DNA from: an uncultured Eisenbergiella sp. | GTDB taxonomy: Bacteria > Bacillota > Clostridia > Lachnospirales > Lachnospiraceae | Direction: 5' to 3' | NCBI GenBank assembly: GCA_948960675.1 | Contig: CARDPF010000014.1 | Coordinates: 1-20,822, forward strand | Length of the DNA: 20,822 nucleotides | In this document: positions 1 through 7,302 of the stretch, piece by piece | Numbering within the stretch: the first letter of the stretch is position 1 | Layout of the letters: the number at the start of each line of letters is the position of its first letter | Notes under the pieces: generated by a model | Seen by the model: the letters and a program-made list of their open reading frames with translations, nothing else | Told to the model about the DNA's origin: nothing | Database searches by the model: none | Position numbers and translations under genes: made by a program

Positions 1-1941
1 GAACTGTTCCGCCACTGCCTCGAGCCCCATGCTGCTCTCCCCGAAATGTTGATTGACATAATGCAGTACCCCCGTCTTTAAGGCGCTGTTTTGGGTATCC
101 TTAAACCGCGCATACTGCCTGCAAACCTCCGAGACAAGGCTCCCCGTCCTTTCCTCAAATTCCGCAAGGTTTACAAAGCTGCACACTTTTTTCAAATCCA
201 CGCCGGTAAGCTCAAACCCTTTGAGCTGGTCCACCGTTTTGATCGTCACATTGATGATATCAAAGCATAAGCACTGTGTAAGGACAAAAGATTTGAGCGG
301 CTCAATTTCCTGCACCATATTGTGGAGCGCCGTAAGCGCCGCCTCCTCGTTTGCCTGCTTTAAGCACTGTATATACACCGCCTGTTCCAAAACCGGATAC
401 TGCATCCCCTGCTCTTCCCCTCCGATTTCCTCAAATAGGACGATTTTCTGGCTGCCAAGCATCCGGTAATCGTCCGCAAGCACCGCCGCCTCAATAAAGG
501 ACCGGCTGATATTCACCGGATCCCCATAAAGCCGTCCGACATAAAACGGCAGTTCCAGTCCGCATTCCGCTTTCAGTTTTTTATACAGTCCCCCCGCCAC
601 TGCCGTCCGGATGTCCTTTCCCTCCCGGGTGCTTTCCTGACAGTTTACGATCACCGCTATGCCGTCGTCCTTGAACATATCCAGACCGTACATATGCACA
701 TAGGGCCACAACCCCTCTCCCAATACCGACAAAATTCCCACACTTTTTTGCGAATCAAAGTCTTCCTCCACCGGAACCGGAAGCAATATCACAAAATGGT
801 ACCGGTAGTCCAGACGGATCGCCGCCGACTGCAGGGTCGCCTCCATTTCCTCCCGGTTCTTAAACCGCCCTTTCAGCAGGCCTTTCAGGCAGGAAGCCAC
901 CACCATGGGCCGCTGCCGGTTCACCAACGCGTTTAACTCCTCGTTTTTGACCATCAATTCCTGAATCGGCTCATAGGACCGTTTGGAAAGTCCGGCGGCA
1001 AGCAAAAGGCAGCCTGCAGACAGGGCCAGTATCCCCAAAAAGAACCATTTGGCAAACCCGTCTTCGCTTTGGTAAAATTCCCGGGGCTTTGTCACCGCAA
1101 CTACCGCATAGCCGGAATTTGCAGAAATTTCCCGCATTACCACATAGCTTCTACCGTCTATTTTTTCCGTATTCGCATAGCCGATGGCTTTCCCCCGGTA
1201 TCCCGCAATCTCTTTTGCGGCCTCCCTGTCCTTTTGCCCAAAGGATTCGGGAACCCGCGCATAAACCATCCGCCGCTGCCTGTCCAGAAAATAGACCGCC
1301 GATTCCAGCGGGTAATAATTTTCCACCATTTCCGACAAAATTTTCGTCTCATAGCCAAATCCCAGCGTGGCGATAGGAATGTTGTTCATATAGGGAACCG
1401 GATACAAAAACCACGTGATGGAACTGCCCGTTTCCCCGTTTTCCACATATAAAGTACGCTCCTTGCTGTCGGAAATAATCGTGGTAAAAAAGGAAACCTG
1501 ATTCAGGCTGCCATACCGGAGCATTTCCTTTTCAAATTCCTGGTATTCCAGCCTGCCGTTTTCCGTATAAATATAGCTGTCTCCCCTGAGGTACAAAAGC
1601 ATCTGTGGCATCCGCTCCTCATCCGCCACAATCCCGGCATAGGTGGAAAGCTGGGAGACCACCATTCCCTCGTCGATGTCCGTTTTGCGGTCGCGCACAT
1701 CCTCCAGCTGCCCCGCCATCTGCGTACCCGAAAAATGGTTCGCCGCGCTGCCCATCTTTTCCACCTCATAGTCCAGCATCTGCAAAACCTGCGCCAGACA
1801 GGTATTATTGCTTCTCTCCAGTTCCTGACGAATCCGCGCCCGGTTTCCGTAATAAAAGAAAGTCCCCAGCACCAGCAGCGGCAGCACACACGCAAAAATA
1901 TAAGAAAACAGTATTTTTTCCTTCCACCCATACTTTTTCAT
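1..1941 (-). CDS. AraC-family regulator with extracellular sensor, C-terminus cut by window
   Basis: The frame is open without a stop from the ATG at 1941-1939 to base 1 (647 codons). GAGG lies 5-6 bases before the ATG. Residues 10-32 form a membrane segment (CVLPLLVLGTFFYY). Residues of about 35-295 look like an extracytoplasmic sensor. A second membrane segment lies near 297-318 (WFFLGILAL then CLLLAAGL). A cytoplasmic linker of about 300 residues follows, and the last visible residues (VLHYVNQHFGESSMGLEAVA) match the start of an AraC helix-turn-helix domain. About 80-90 residues, holding most of the DNA-binding domain, should lie outside the window. It is the last visible gene of the sulfatase/ABC operon, 39 bases after the sulfatase stop. 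By analogy with other membrane-bound AraC proteins it probably senses an extracellular glycan or a loaded binding protein and controls this operon; that is inference. The layout matches the complete regulator at 14296-16146. Confidence 0.88.
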   Translation of the reverse strand, partial: MKKYGWKEKILFSYIFACVLPLLVLGTFFYYGNRARIRQELERSNNTCLAQVLQMLDYEVEKMGSAANHFSGTQMAGQLEDVRDRKTDIDEGMVVSQLSTYAGIVADEERMPQMLLYLRGDSYIYTENGRLEYQEFEKEMLRYGSLNQVSFFTTIISDSKERTLYVENGETGSSITWFLYPVPYMNNIPIATLGFGYETKILSEMVENYYPLESAVYFLDRQRRMVYARVPESFGQKDREAAKEIAGYRGKAIGYANTEKIDGRSYVVMREISANSGYAVVAVTKPREFYQSEDGFAKWFFLGILALSAGCLLLAAGLSKRSYEPIQELMVKNEELNALVNRQRPMVVASCLKGLLKGRFKNREEMEATLQSAAIRLDYRYHFVILLPVPVEEDFDSQKSVGILSVLGEGLWPYVHMYGLDMFKDDGIAVIVNCQESTREGKDIRTAVAGGLYKKLKAECGLELPFYVGRLYGDPVNISRSFIEAAVLADDYRMLGSQKIVLFEEIGGEEQGMQYPVLEQAVYIQCLKQANEEAALTALHNMVQEIEPLKSFVLTQCLCFDIINVTIKTVDQLKGFELTGVDLKKVCSFVNLAEFEERTGSLVSEVCRQYARFKDTQNSALKTGVLHYVNQHFGESSMGLEAVAEQF

Positions 1942-1980
1942 CTCTACCTCTTTCACCGGGGATGCTGCCGGGGCTTTGCT

Positions 1981-3549
1981 TTAGGCAATCCCGATTCTTC
2001 TCGATGTCCTGTCCTGGTTTTGCAGCATTTTCTGCATCAGCTTCCAGATCATTTCCTGTTTGACCTCCCGGTAGCCTTCCTCCTCCCACAGGTTTCTGCG
2101 TTCCTCCGGATCGTTTTTTAGGTCAAACAGCTCCCCATAGCTCTTTTGGCTGTACACTGTGATTTTGTATTCTGCCGTGACCAAAGTCCGCAAAAAGACC
2201 TTCCGGATATCGTCATCGTCCTCCACCAGCACGCTGTCAAACCCATCCGCATCCCCTCCGGTCATCAGTCCCACAAGGGATTTTCCCGGCAGGGGCGCGC
2301 CCTGATAAAGTTCCTTCCCTGCAAAAGGCCCTTCCCAGGCTTTCACCGGCCCCTCCGGGTAATCTGCCCCCGCAAGCTCCAGTATCGTCGGCATAAAGTC
2401 CAGCAGGGACACCAACGCGGATTCCCGTTTTCCTTCCTGCAAATGTCCCGGCCAGGCCATCATCAGGGGAACCCGCAGCAGCCCTTCATAATGGAAGGGC
2501 CCTTTGCAGTACATGCCGTGGTCGCCCATCAGTTCCCCATGGTCCGCCATAAAAACAATTACCGTATTTTCCTTTTTCCCGGAGCGCTCCAGATAATCCA
2601 TCACTTTTCCGATACAGTCGTCCACATGCTGTACCATCCCCCAGGCAAGGGCTTTTGTCTCCTTGATCTGTTCCAGCGAATGGCTGCAGGGCCCCCCGTC
2701 AATGGATTCCTCGTTGCGTTCCCTATAGTACTGCGCATGGTACAATTCGTTCATATGCTCCCGGGTATCGTCCCACGCAACCGGATCCGGCATTTCCTTT
2801 CCGGAAAACCTGTCATAATAGGGCGCAGGGGGGCCGAAGGGAAAATGGGGATCCGGGAAAGAGCACCATGCAAAAAACGGTTTCCCCTCCGGACACTTTT
2901 CCAGTTCCTCAATGGTATGCTGTGCAATCCATTCGTTATAGTGCAATTCCACCGGTACGGTGGAATAATAATTATCCCCTTTTCCCGTCGTCGCCTTCGC
3001 GCTTTCCTTTAAGCGCAGCGCCCGGTATACCTCTGGATGTGTATCCTCCAGCTGCTGCATATATTCCCCGAAACAATAATTTCCGTGTCCTCCCAAAAAA
3101 TGAATGCGGTCCAGCCCCCACATCCCCTCCGGAAGCTTCGTGCACTTTCTCTCGTTCCACACGGTCTCGCACTCCGGCAAAAGCATAGGGTCATATTCCG
3201 CGATATTTTGGTTGCCCCTCTCCGGGGACATATGCCATGCTTTCAAATGAATTTTCCCCACCGATATGGTATGGTATCCCTGCCCCCGTAAAATCTGCGG
3301 CAATACCGGGTATTTATCGTCCAAATCCACCCCGTTTGTGCGCGCGCTGTGTACGCTGGAGGGCAGCCCCGTCCACATTGTCGCCCGGGACGGCATGCAC
3401 AGGGGGGTTGCGCAATAGGCTTTTTCAAAAAGCACCCCCTGCCTGGCAATCGCATCGATATGGGGCGTTTTCAGTATAGCATTTCCCATACAGGATAGCC
3501 AGTCCGCCCGGTGTTGATCCGTCACAAAAACCAAAAAGTTCGGTTTCAT
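1981..3549 (-). CDS. Type I (formylglycine) sulfatase, Cys-type
   Basis: A 522-residue protein of the alkaline phosphatase/arylsulfatase superfamily, expected to remove sulfate esters from a sugar. The activation motif CMPSR starts at Cys51, which an anaerobic sulfatase-maturing enzyme would convert to formylglycine; no such enzyme is in the window. Other superfamily marks are the N-terminal metal site in FVTDQHR (Asp11), GKIHLK (98-103), PDPHFPF (His235), MADHGE (Asp336, His337) and CKGPFHYEG. There is no signal peptide, so it probably acts in the cytoplasm after import. I chose the ATG at 3549 because AGGAGG lies about 7 bases upstream; the frame is open 14 codons further but without a comparable site. 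It lies 72 bases after the solute-binding protein gene, with a hairpin between. The exact substrate cannot be read from the sequence; a related phosphodiesterase is less likely given the intact CxPSR. Confidence 0.92.
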   Translation of the reverse strand: MKPNFLVFVTDQHRADWLSCMGNAILKTPHIDAIARQGVLFEKAYCATPLCMPSRATMWTGLPSSVHSARTNGVDLDDKYPVLPQILRGQGYHTISVGKIHLKAWHMSPERGNQNIAEYDPMLLPECETVWNERKCTKLPEGMWGLDRIHFLGGHGNYCFGEYMQQLEDTHPEVYRALRLKESAKATTGKGDNYYSTVPVELHYNEWIAQHTIEELEKCPEGKPFFAWCSFPDPHFPFGPPAPYYDRFSGKEMPDPVAWDDTREHMNELYHAQYYRERNEESIDGGPCSHSLEQIKETKALAWGMVQHVDDCIGKVMDYLERSGKKENTVIVFMADHGELMGDHGMYCKGPFHYEGLLRVPLMMAWPGHLQEGKRESALVSLLDFMPTILELAGADYPEGPVKAWEGPFAGKELYQGAPLPGKSLVGLMTGGDADGFDSVLVEDDDDIRKVFLRTLVTAEYKITVYSQKSYGELFDLKNDPEERRNLWEEEGYREVKQEMIWKLMQKMLQNQDRTSRRIGIA

Positions 3550-3570
3550 CCCCAATCCTCCTGACAATAT

Positions 3571-3598
3571 CCCCGGAACACAATCCTGCATTCCGGGG
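3571..3598 (-). promoter_or_regulatory. Intercistronic hairpin after the solute-binding protein gene
   Basis: CCCCGGAA and TTCCGGGG form a perfect 8-bp stem with a 12-base loop, starting 24 bases past the TAA of the solute-binding protein gene. No run of U follows on either strand, so it is not a standard Rho-independent terminator. Such stems often protect the 3' end of abundant binding-protein transcripts; that role is inference here. A similar hairpin follows the second solute-binding protein gene (19866-19895). Confidence 0.65.
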
Positions 3599-3621
3599 AA
3601 ACTGATGAATCAAGTTACTAT

Positions 3622-5256
3622 TTATTTTGCCTGCTTGGAAATATAGGCGTCATAGCCTTTCTGTTCCAGCGCAATGATATCCTCCATCCCCATAGAACGG
3701 ATGGTATCGCGGAATACGTCGAAATTGTCCAACGGCTCCGCCCCCGTAATGAATTTCAGCGTCATTTCATCCACATAGGTGTAAATGGGCGTCGCCACAT
3801 CTGCCAAAGTCTGTTGGTCCGCCTCGTCCAGCTGGAACGGCGGCAGCTGCATGGAACTGTCCTCCATATCCTGTTCGGCCCACATCAGACGGCTGTTGCG
3901 GGCGCCCTCGCTCTTTAACAGGTTCGCATGCACCTCCACATCAGGTCCCGTAAGCTTGGGGGCAAAATGCAGCTTGTAAATATAGCTGGCCTCTTCCGTC
4001 CCGAACTTGTTCTTGAGCATGGTGTCGTTGTAAACCCGCTGGTCGCCCTGCCAGTCCCAGTTGAGTCCTTCCACGCCCCAGTTATACAGTTCGATTCCCT
4101 CTTCCGTATATCCGTAGTTTAAGAACTTCATGGCAGCTTCCACATTTTTACAATCCTTACTGATGACCACCGTGGTCTCGTTATACTTCATGCGCGGCCA
4201 GATATCGCAATCGTTCCAGTGCAGCTTTTGACCCTCCTCAAGCCTCGGATACGGCGCCGACACCACCTCAATATCCTGTGCCTGCCCACGGTTATAGGTC
4301 GCCACAATCGCCTCCAGATAAGTCCCGATCTGACCGGTATCAAACAGCGTATTGACCTCGGTTCCCTGCAGGGTGGCAAAATCCTTGGAAATATAACCCT
4401 TGGAATACCATTTATTCAGCAGCGTCAGGTAATCTTTATAGGCATCCTCCAGCGGCGCAAACTTCACGGTTCCCCCGTCCTTATAAAAGCGGGTATTCGC
4501 GTTCATATAAATATCATACATACCCATCAGCTGCACTTCATACCCCATCCGGTCCAATACATAAGGGGTAATGCCCTTTTCCAGCATTTTGTCAAACATC
4601 GCCTCAAACTCCGGAATGGTCTGGGGAATTTCACATCCCAGTTCATCCAGCACGGCCTGGTTTAAAATCCATCTGCGGAAAGGCGGATCGCCCACCGGTT
4701 TGTAAGCATTAAAGGACACCACATGTCCCTCATTGTCTGTGGATTCCCGGTAAAATTCCTCATCCTCCGTCAGCACCTTCCAGTAATCCGGCGCATTCCC
4801 TTCCAGTAAATCCGTGAGATCCAAGAACATGCCGTCCCGCATCCCCTGAAATTCCCCGCCCACATAATGGTCCGCGTAAGCAATGATATCGGGGAGTTCG
4901 TCCCCCAAAAACAACAGGTTAAATTCCTCCTGCTCCTGTCCGATGGCGGGATGGATGAATTCGATTTCGATCCCCAGCCGCTTCATTGCCTCCTGGTAGG
5001 CGGTGTTTTCATTGTAGCTTGCGATGTACTTGGACGCGGACGCATTCAGCGGTACCCAATAGGTCAGCTTCACCGTTTCCCCACTGCCGTTATCCGCCTC
5101 CTGCCCGGATTGCGCAGCAGTCCCCCCACTTGTGGCCGTTTCCGCCTCCGGCTTTTGTGTGCCCTGCCCCGCAGGCTCCTCCTGCGCATTTCCGCAAGCC
5201 GTAAGCCCCAGCATTGCCATTGCCAGCACCAGACTGACTACCCTCTTTTTTTTCAT
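3622..5256 (-). CDS. ABC transporter solute-binding lipoprotein (LplA-type, carbohydrate)
   Basis: A 544-residue extracellular family 1 solute-binding protein. The N-terminus MKKKRVVSLVLAMAMLGLTAC is a lipoprotein signal with lipobox LTAC, and Cys21 would be lipidated and anchored outside the membrane. A Gln/Glu/Ala/Gly-rich linker (about 22-60) leads to the binding domain, starting near LTYWVPL. The length fits the large LplA/YtcQ-like group, which pairs with LplB and LplC permeases. It probably captures an oligosaccharide for the permeases at 5458-7287. An AGGGAG site lies 8 bases before the ATG at 5256. Unlike the tight spacing elsewhere in the operon, 201 structured bases separate it from the permease upstream, and a hairpin follows it. 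This suggests its mRNA level is set separately from that of the permeases. The ligand is unknown; the flanking sulfatases point to a sulfated glycan. Confidence 0.93.
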   Translation of the reverse strand: MKKKRVVSLVLAMAMLGLTACGNAQEEPAGQGTQKPEAETATSGGTAAQSGQEADNGSGETVKLTYWVPLNASASKYIASYNENTAYQEAMKRLGIEIEFIHPAIGQEQEEFNLLFLGDELPDIIAYADHYVGGEFQGMRDGMFLDLTDLLEGNAPDYWKVLTEDEEFYRESTDNEGHVVSFNAYKPVGDPPFRRWILNQAVLDELGCEIPQTIPEFEAMFDKMLEKGITPYVLDRMGYEVQLMGMYDIYMNANTRFYKDGGTVKFAPLEDAYKDYLTLLNKWYSKGYISKDFATLQGTEVNTLFDTGQIGTYLEAIVATYNRGQAQDIEVVSAPYPRLEEGQKLHWNDCDIWPRMKYNETTVVISKDCKNVEAAMKFLNYGYTEEGIELYNWGVEGLNWDWQGDQRVYNDTMLKNKFGTEEASYIYKLHFAPKLTGPDVEVHANLLKSEGARNSRLMWAEQDMEDSSMQLPPFQLDEADQQTLADVATPIYTYVDEMTLKFITGAEPLDNFDVFRDTIRSMGMEDIIALEQKGYDAYISKQAK

Positions 5257-5270
5257 TTTCTTCTCCCTTT

Positions 5271-5346
5271 CTGCGCTGCATCATTGTCCAAAGCCATGCT
5301 TGGCTTACGAGTTTGTGTTCAGCCATGTATGGCTTGCAGCGCGCAG
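5271..5346 (-). promoter_or_regulatory. Three-way-junction-like structured leader before the solute-binding protein gene
   Basis: An outer inverted repeat, GCGCTGCA (5273-5280) and TGCAGCGC (5335-5342), encloses two smaller palindromes: AAGCCATGCTTGGCTT (5291-5306) and AGCCATGTATGGCT (5321-5334). The inner palindromes share the pattern AGCCA-N4-TGGCT. In the minus-strand RNA this would fold as one closing stem with two hairpins, and the 3' strand of the closing stem ends next to the AGGGAG ribosome-binding site of the lipoprotein gene. It could stabilise the downstream mRNA, control translation, or be a dispersed repeat. I recognise no known riboswitch class. Confidence 0.6.
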
Positions 5347-5358
5347 GCACAAACCCGC

Positions 5359-5416
5359 GATTGAAAATCTCAATCTTTTACTTCCTTGTTTGCTCCCCGT
5401 AAGCAACGGGACAAAC
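5359..5416 (-). promoter_or_regulatory. Two further hairpins in the permease-to-binding-protein gap
   Basis: GATTGA-AAATC-TCAATC (5359-5375) is a 6-bp stem. At 5388-5416, GTTTG and CCCGT on one side pair with ACGGG and CAAAC on the other, around a short loop and an internal bulge. With 5271-5346 they fill most of the 201-base gap (5257-5457). No U-run follows, so neither is a clear terminator. They may be an mRNA-processing or stability region, or part of a repeat unit. No -35/-10 promoter convinced me in the gap. Confidence 0.4.
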
Positions 5417-5457
5417 CGCTACATTTGTTTGTGGCCTGCAGCATTCCCGTCCGTCGT

Positions 5458-6333
5458 TCATTCCTTCACTGATCCCATCATGACACCCGCCATAAAATAC
5501 TTCTGCGCAAAGGGGTAAATGAACAAAATCGGAACGGTGGAAACCACAATCGTGGCATACTTGACCACCTCCTGCAAAAACATGACGTCCGTGTCCGCAG
5601 ACGCATTGCCGTTAGCGGAATTGGAAATCAGGATCTCGCGCATGATCAGCTGCAGCGGAAATTTTGCCCGGTCCCGCAAATAAAGCATGGCGTTAAACCA
5701 GGAACTCCAGTGCCCCACCGCATAAAACAAAATCATAACCGCCACCGTCGCCTTGGACAGCGGAAGAAAGATCCGAAACAGGATCGTAAAATCATTGGCC
5801 CCATCCAGCCTGGCGGACTCCTCCAGGCTCACGGGAACCGACTGGAAAGCTGTTTTCATCACAATCAGGTTCCAGGTGGCCACCGCCCCCGGCAGCAGAA
5901 GCGCCAGCACTGAGTTGTACATTCCAAGCCCCTTTACCAGCAGGAAATTGGGAACCAGACCCGCGTTAAAATACATCGTAAACACAATCAGAAGCGTCAA
6001 TGTCCGTTTAAACAAATACCCTTTTCTGGAGAGGGCATAAGCCCCCAGCGTAGTCAAAAGCATGTTGACCGCCGTCCCCGCCAGCACATAAAATATCGTA
6101 TTCAGATAGCTGCGGGGGATGTTCGGGTTCTGTATCACCACCTTATATCCTTCCACGGAGTATCCCAGCGGTTTTAAAATCACGCCGGAATGCCGCATCA
6201 GTCCGATGGGATCGCTAAAGGATGCCATGACCACATGCCACATGGGATACAGGCACACCAACGCCATCCCCCCCATCAATCCGTAGGCAATTGCGGCAAA
6301 AACATGATCCCCCGTCAGCCTTTTTTTCTTCAT
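5458..6333 (-). CDS. Carbohydrate ABC transporter permease, LplC/YtcP-like (CUT1)
   Basis: A 291-residue membrane protein of the MalG-type permease family, expected to form half of the channel that imports the sugar brought by the lipoprotein at 3622-5256. It has about six hydrophobic segments, the first near residues 14-36 (GLMGGMALVCLYPMW). The cytoplasmic EAA loop, which docks the ATPase, lies near residues 170-193 and contains EESARLDGAN followed by FRIFLPLS. GGGAGGG sits 6 bases before the ATG at 6333. The gene is 30 bases downstream of the partner permease. No ATPase gene is in this operon; systems of this type usually share an MsmX-like ATPase encoded elsewhere. The downstream gap of 201 structured bases separates it from the binding-protein gene. 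Confidence 0.93.
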   Translation of the reverse strand: MKKKRLTGDHVFAAIAYGLMGGMALVCLYPMWHVVMASFSDPIGLMRHSGVILKPLGYSVEGYKVVIQNPNIPRSYLNTIFYVLAGTAVNMLLTTLGAYALSRKGYLFKRTLTLLIVFTMYFNAGLVPNFLLVKGLGMYNSVLALLLPGAVATWNLIVMKTAFQSVPVSLEESARLDGANDFTILFRIFLPLSKATVAVMILFYAVGHWSSWFNAMLYLRDRAKFPLQLIMREILISNSANGNASADTDVMFLQEVVKYATIVVSTVPILFIYPFAQKYFMAGVMMGSVKE

Positions 6334-6363
6334 CGGTTTCCCTCCCTTTGCATTTTTTATCCC

Positions 6364-7287
6364 CTACCATAAGCTTTCCCCCGTCAGCTTTCCGATAAAA
6401 CGGTTGGCCAGCACCAAAATCACCAGATTCACCACGGAATTAAACAGTCCCACCGCAGTGCCATAGCTATAGTTGCTCAGTTCCAGCCCCTGCCGGTAAA
6501 TATAGGTGGAAATAATGTCCGCCGTCTCATAGGTCAGGGGACTGTAGAGCAAAAACACCTTTTCAAAACCCGTGGTCAGGATATTCCCGATCCGCATAAT
6601 CAGCTGTACGATAATGATCGGTAAAAGTCCCGGAAACGAAACATAAATCATGCGCTGGAACCGGCTCGCCCCGTCAATGGTTGCCGCCTCATACAGGCCC
6701 GGGTCGATGCCGGACAGGGTAGCCAGATAGATGATGCTTCCCCATCCCGCTTCCTGCCAGATTCCACTGAGCACATACAGCGGCCGAAACCAGTTTGCAT
6801 TCCCCAGAAGGTTGGAACGCTCTACCCCAAACAGCGAAAGAAAATCATTGAAGATCCCGTCCGAACGGCTAAACGTCACCAACAGCCCGCACATGACCAC
6901 CAGCGAAATGAAATGCGGCATATAACTGATCGTCTGCACCACCTTTTTGTACGGCTTGCAGTGAATCTCATTGATCAAAAGCGCCAGAAAAACCGGAACC
7001 GGAAACGCAAACAGAATCTGCAGCACATTAATCATCAGGGTGTTACGGATCAGCCGCCATGCAAAGGGCCCTGTCAAAAAGTCCACAAAATGCTTCATTC
7101 CCACCCATTTGCTTCCCGCTATGCCAAGCGCCGGTTTAAAATTCTGGAACGCGATGACCACGCCTCCCATGGGCGCATAACAAAATACCGCATAATACAA
7201 AACCACCGGAAGCAGCATCAGATAAATATATTTGTAGCGTTTGAAATTTCTTTTATACCTTCCCGGCATCCTTTGTCCTCTTCCCAT
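6364..7287 (-). CDS. Carbohydrate ABC transporter permease, LplB-like (CUT1)
   Basis: A 307-residue MalF-type permease, partner of the LplC-like protein encoded next. A short basic N-terminus (GRYKRNFKRYKY) precedes the first membrane segment (about 20-37), and several more follow. The EAA loop near residues 200-222 reads YEAATIDGASRF and then FPGLLP. The ATG at 7287 has GGGGAG about 7 bases upstream; a second ATG six codons later is possible. It starts 15 bases after the stop of the upstream sulfatase gene and ends with TAG at 6364, so it is clearly within the operon. With the LplC-like protein and the solute-binding lipoprotein it makes a complete importer except for the ATPase. Confidence 0.93.
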   Translation of the reverse strand: MGRGQRMPGRYKRNFKRYKYIYLMLLPVVLYYAVFCYAPMGGVVIAFQNFKPALGIAGSKWVGMKHFVDFLTGPFAWRLIRNTLMINVLQILFAFPVPVFLALLINEIHCKPYKKVVQTISYMPHFISLVVMCGLLVTFSRSDGIFNDFLSLFGVERSNLLGNANWFRPLYVLSGIWQEAGWGSIIYLATLSGIDPGLYEAATIDGASRFQRMIYVSFPGLLPIIIVQLIMRIGNILTTGFEKVFLLYSPLTYETADIISTYIYRQGLELSNYSYGTAVGLFNSVVNLVILVLANRFIGKLTGESLW

Positions 7288-7302
7288 CCCCTTCTCCCCC
7301 GC

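Noticed and set aside
1503..1931. Minus-strand frame of 142 residues
   Set aside because: Its composition (Trp, Arg and Cys rich) is that of a shifted frame; the true frame of the AraC regulator runs through the same bases without stop.
2146..3012. Plus-strand frame of 288 residues
   Set aside because: Antisense to the sulfatase gene, rich in His, Pro and Arg, without a ribosome-binding site or recognisable domain.
5257..5457. A known riboswitch or T-box in the leader
   Set aside because: No conserved core sequence of a class I know; only inverted repeats are visible.
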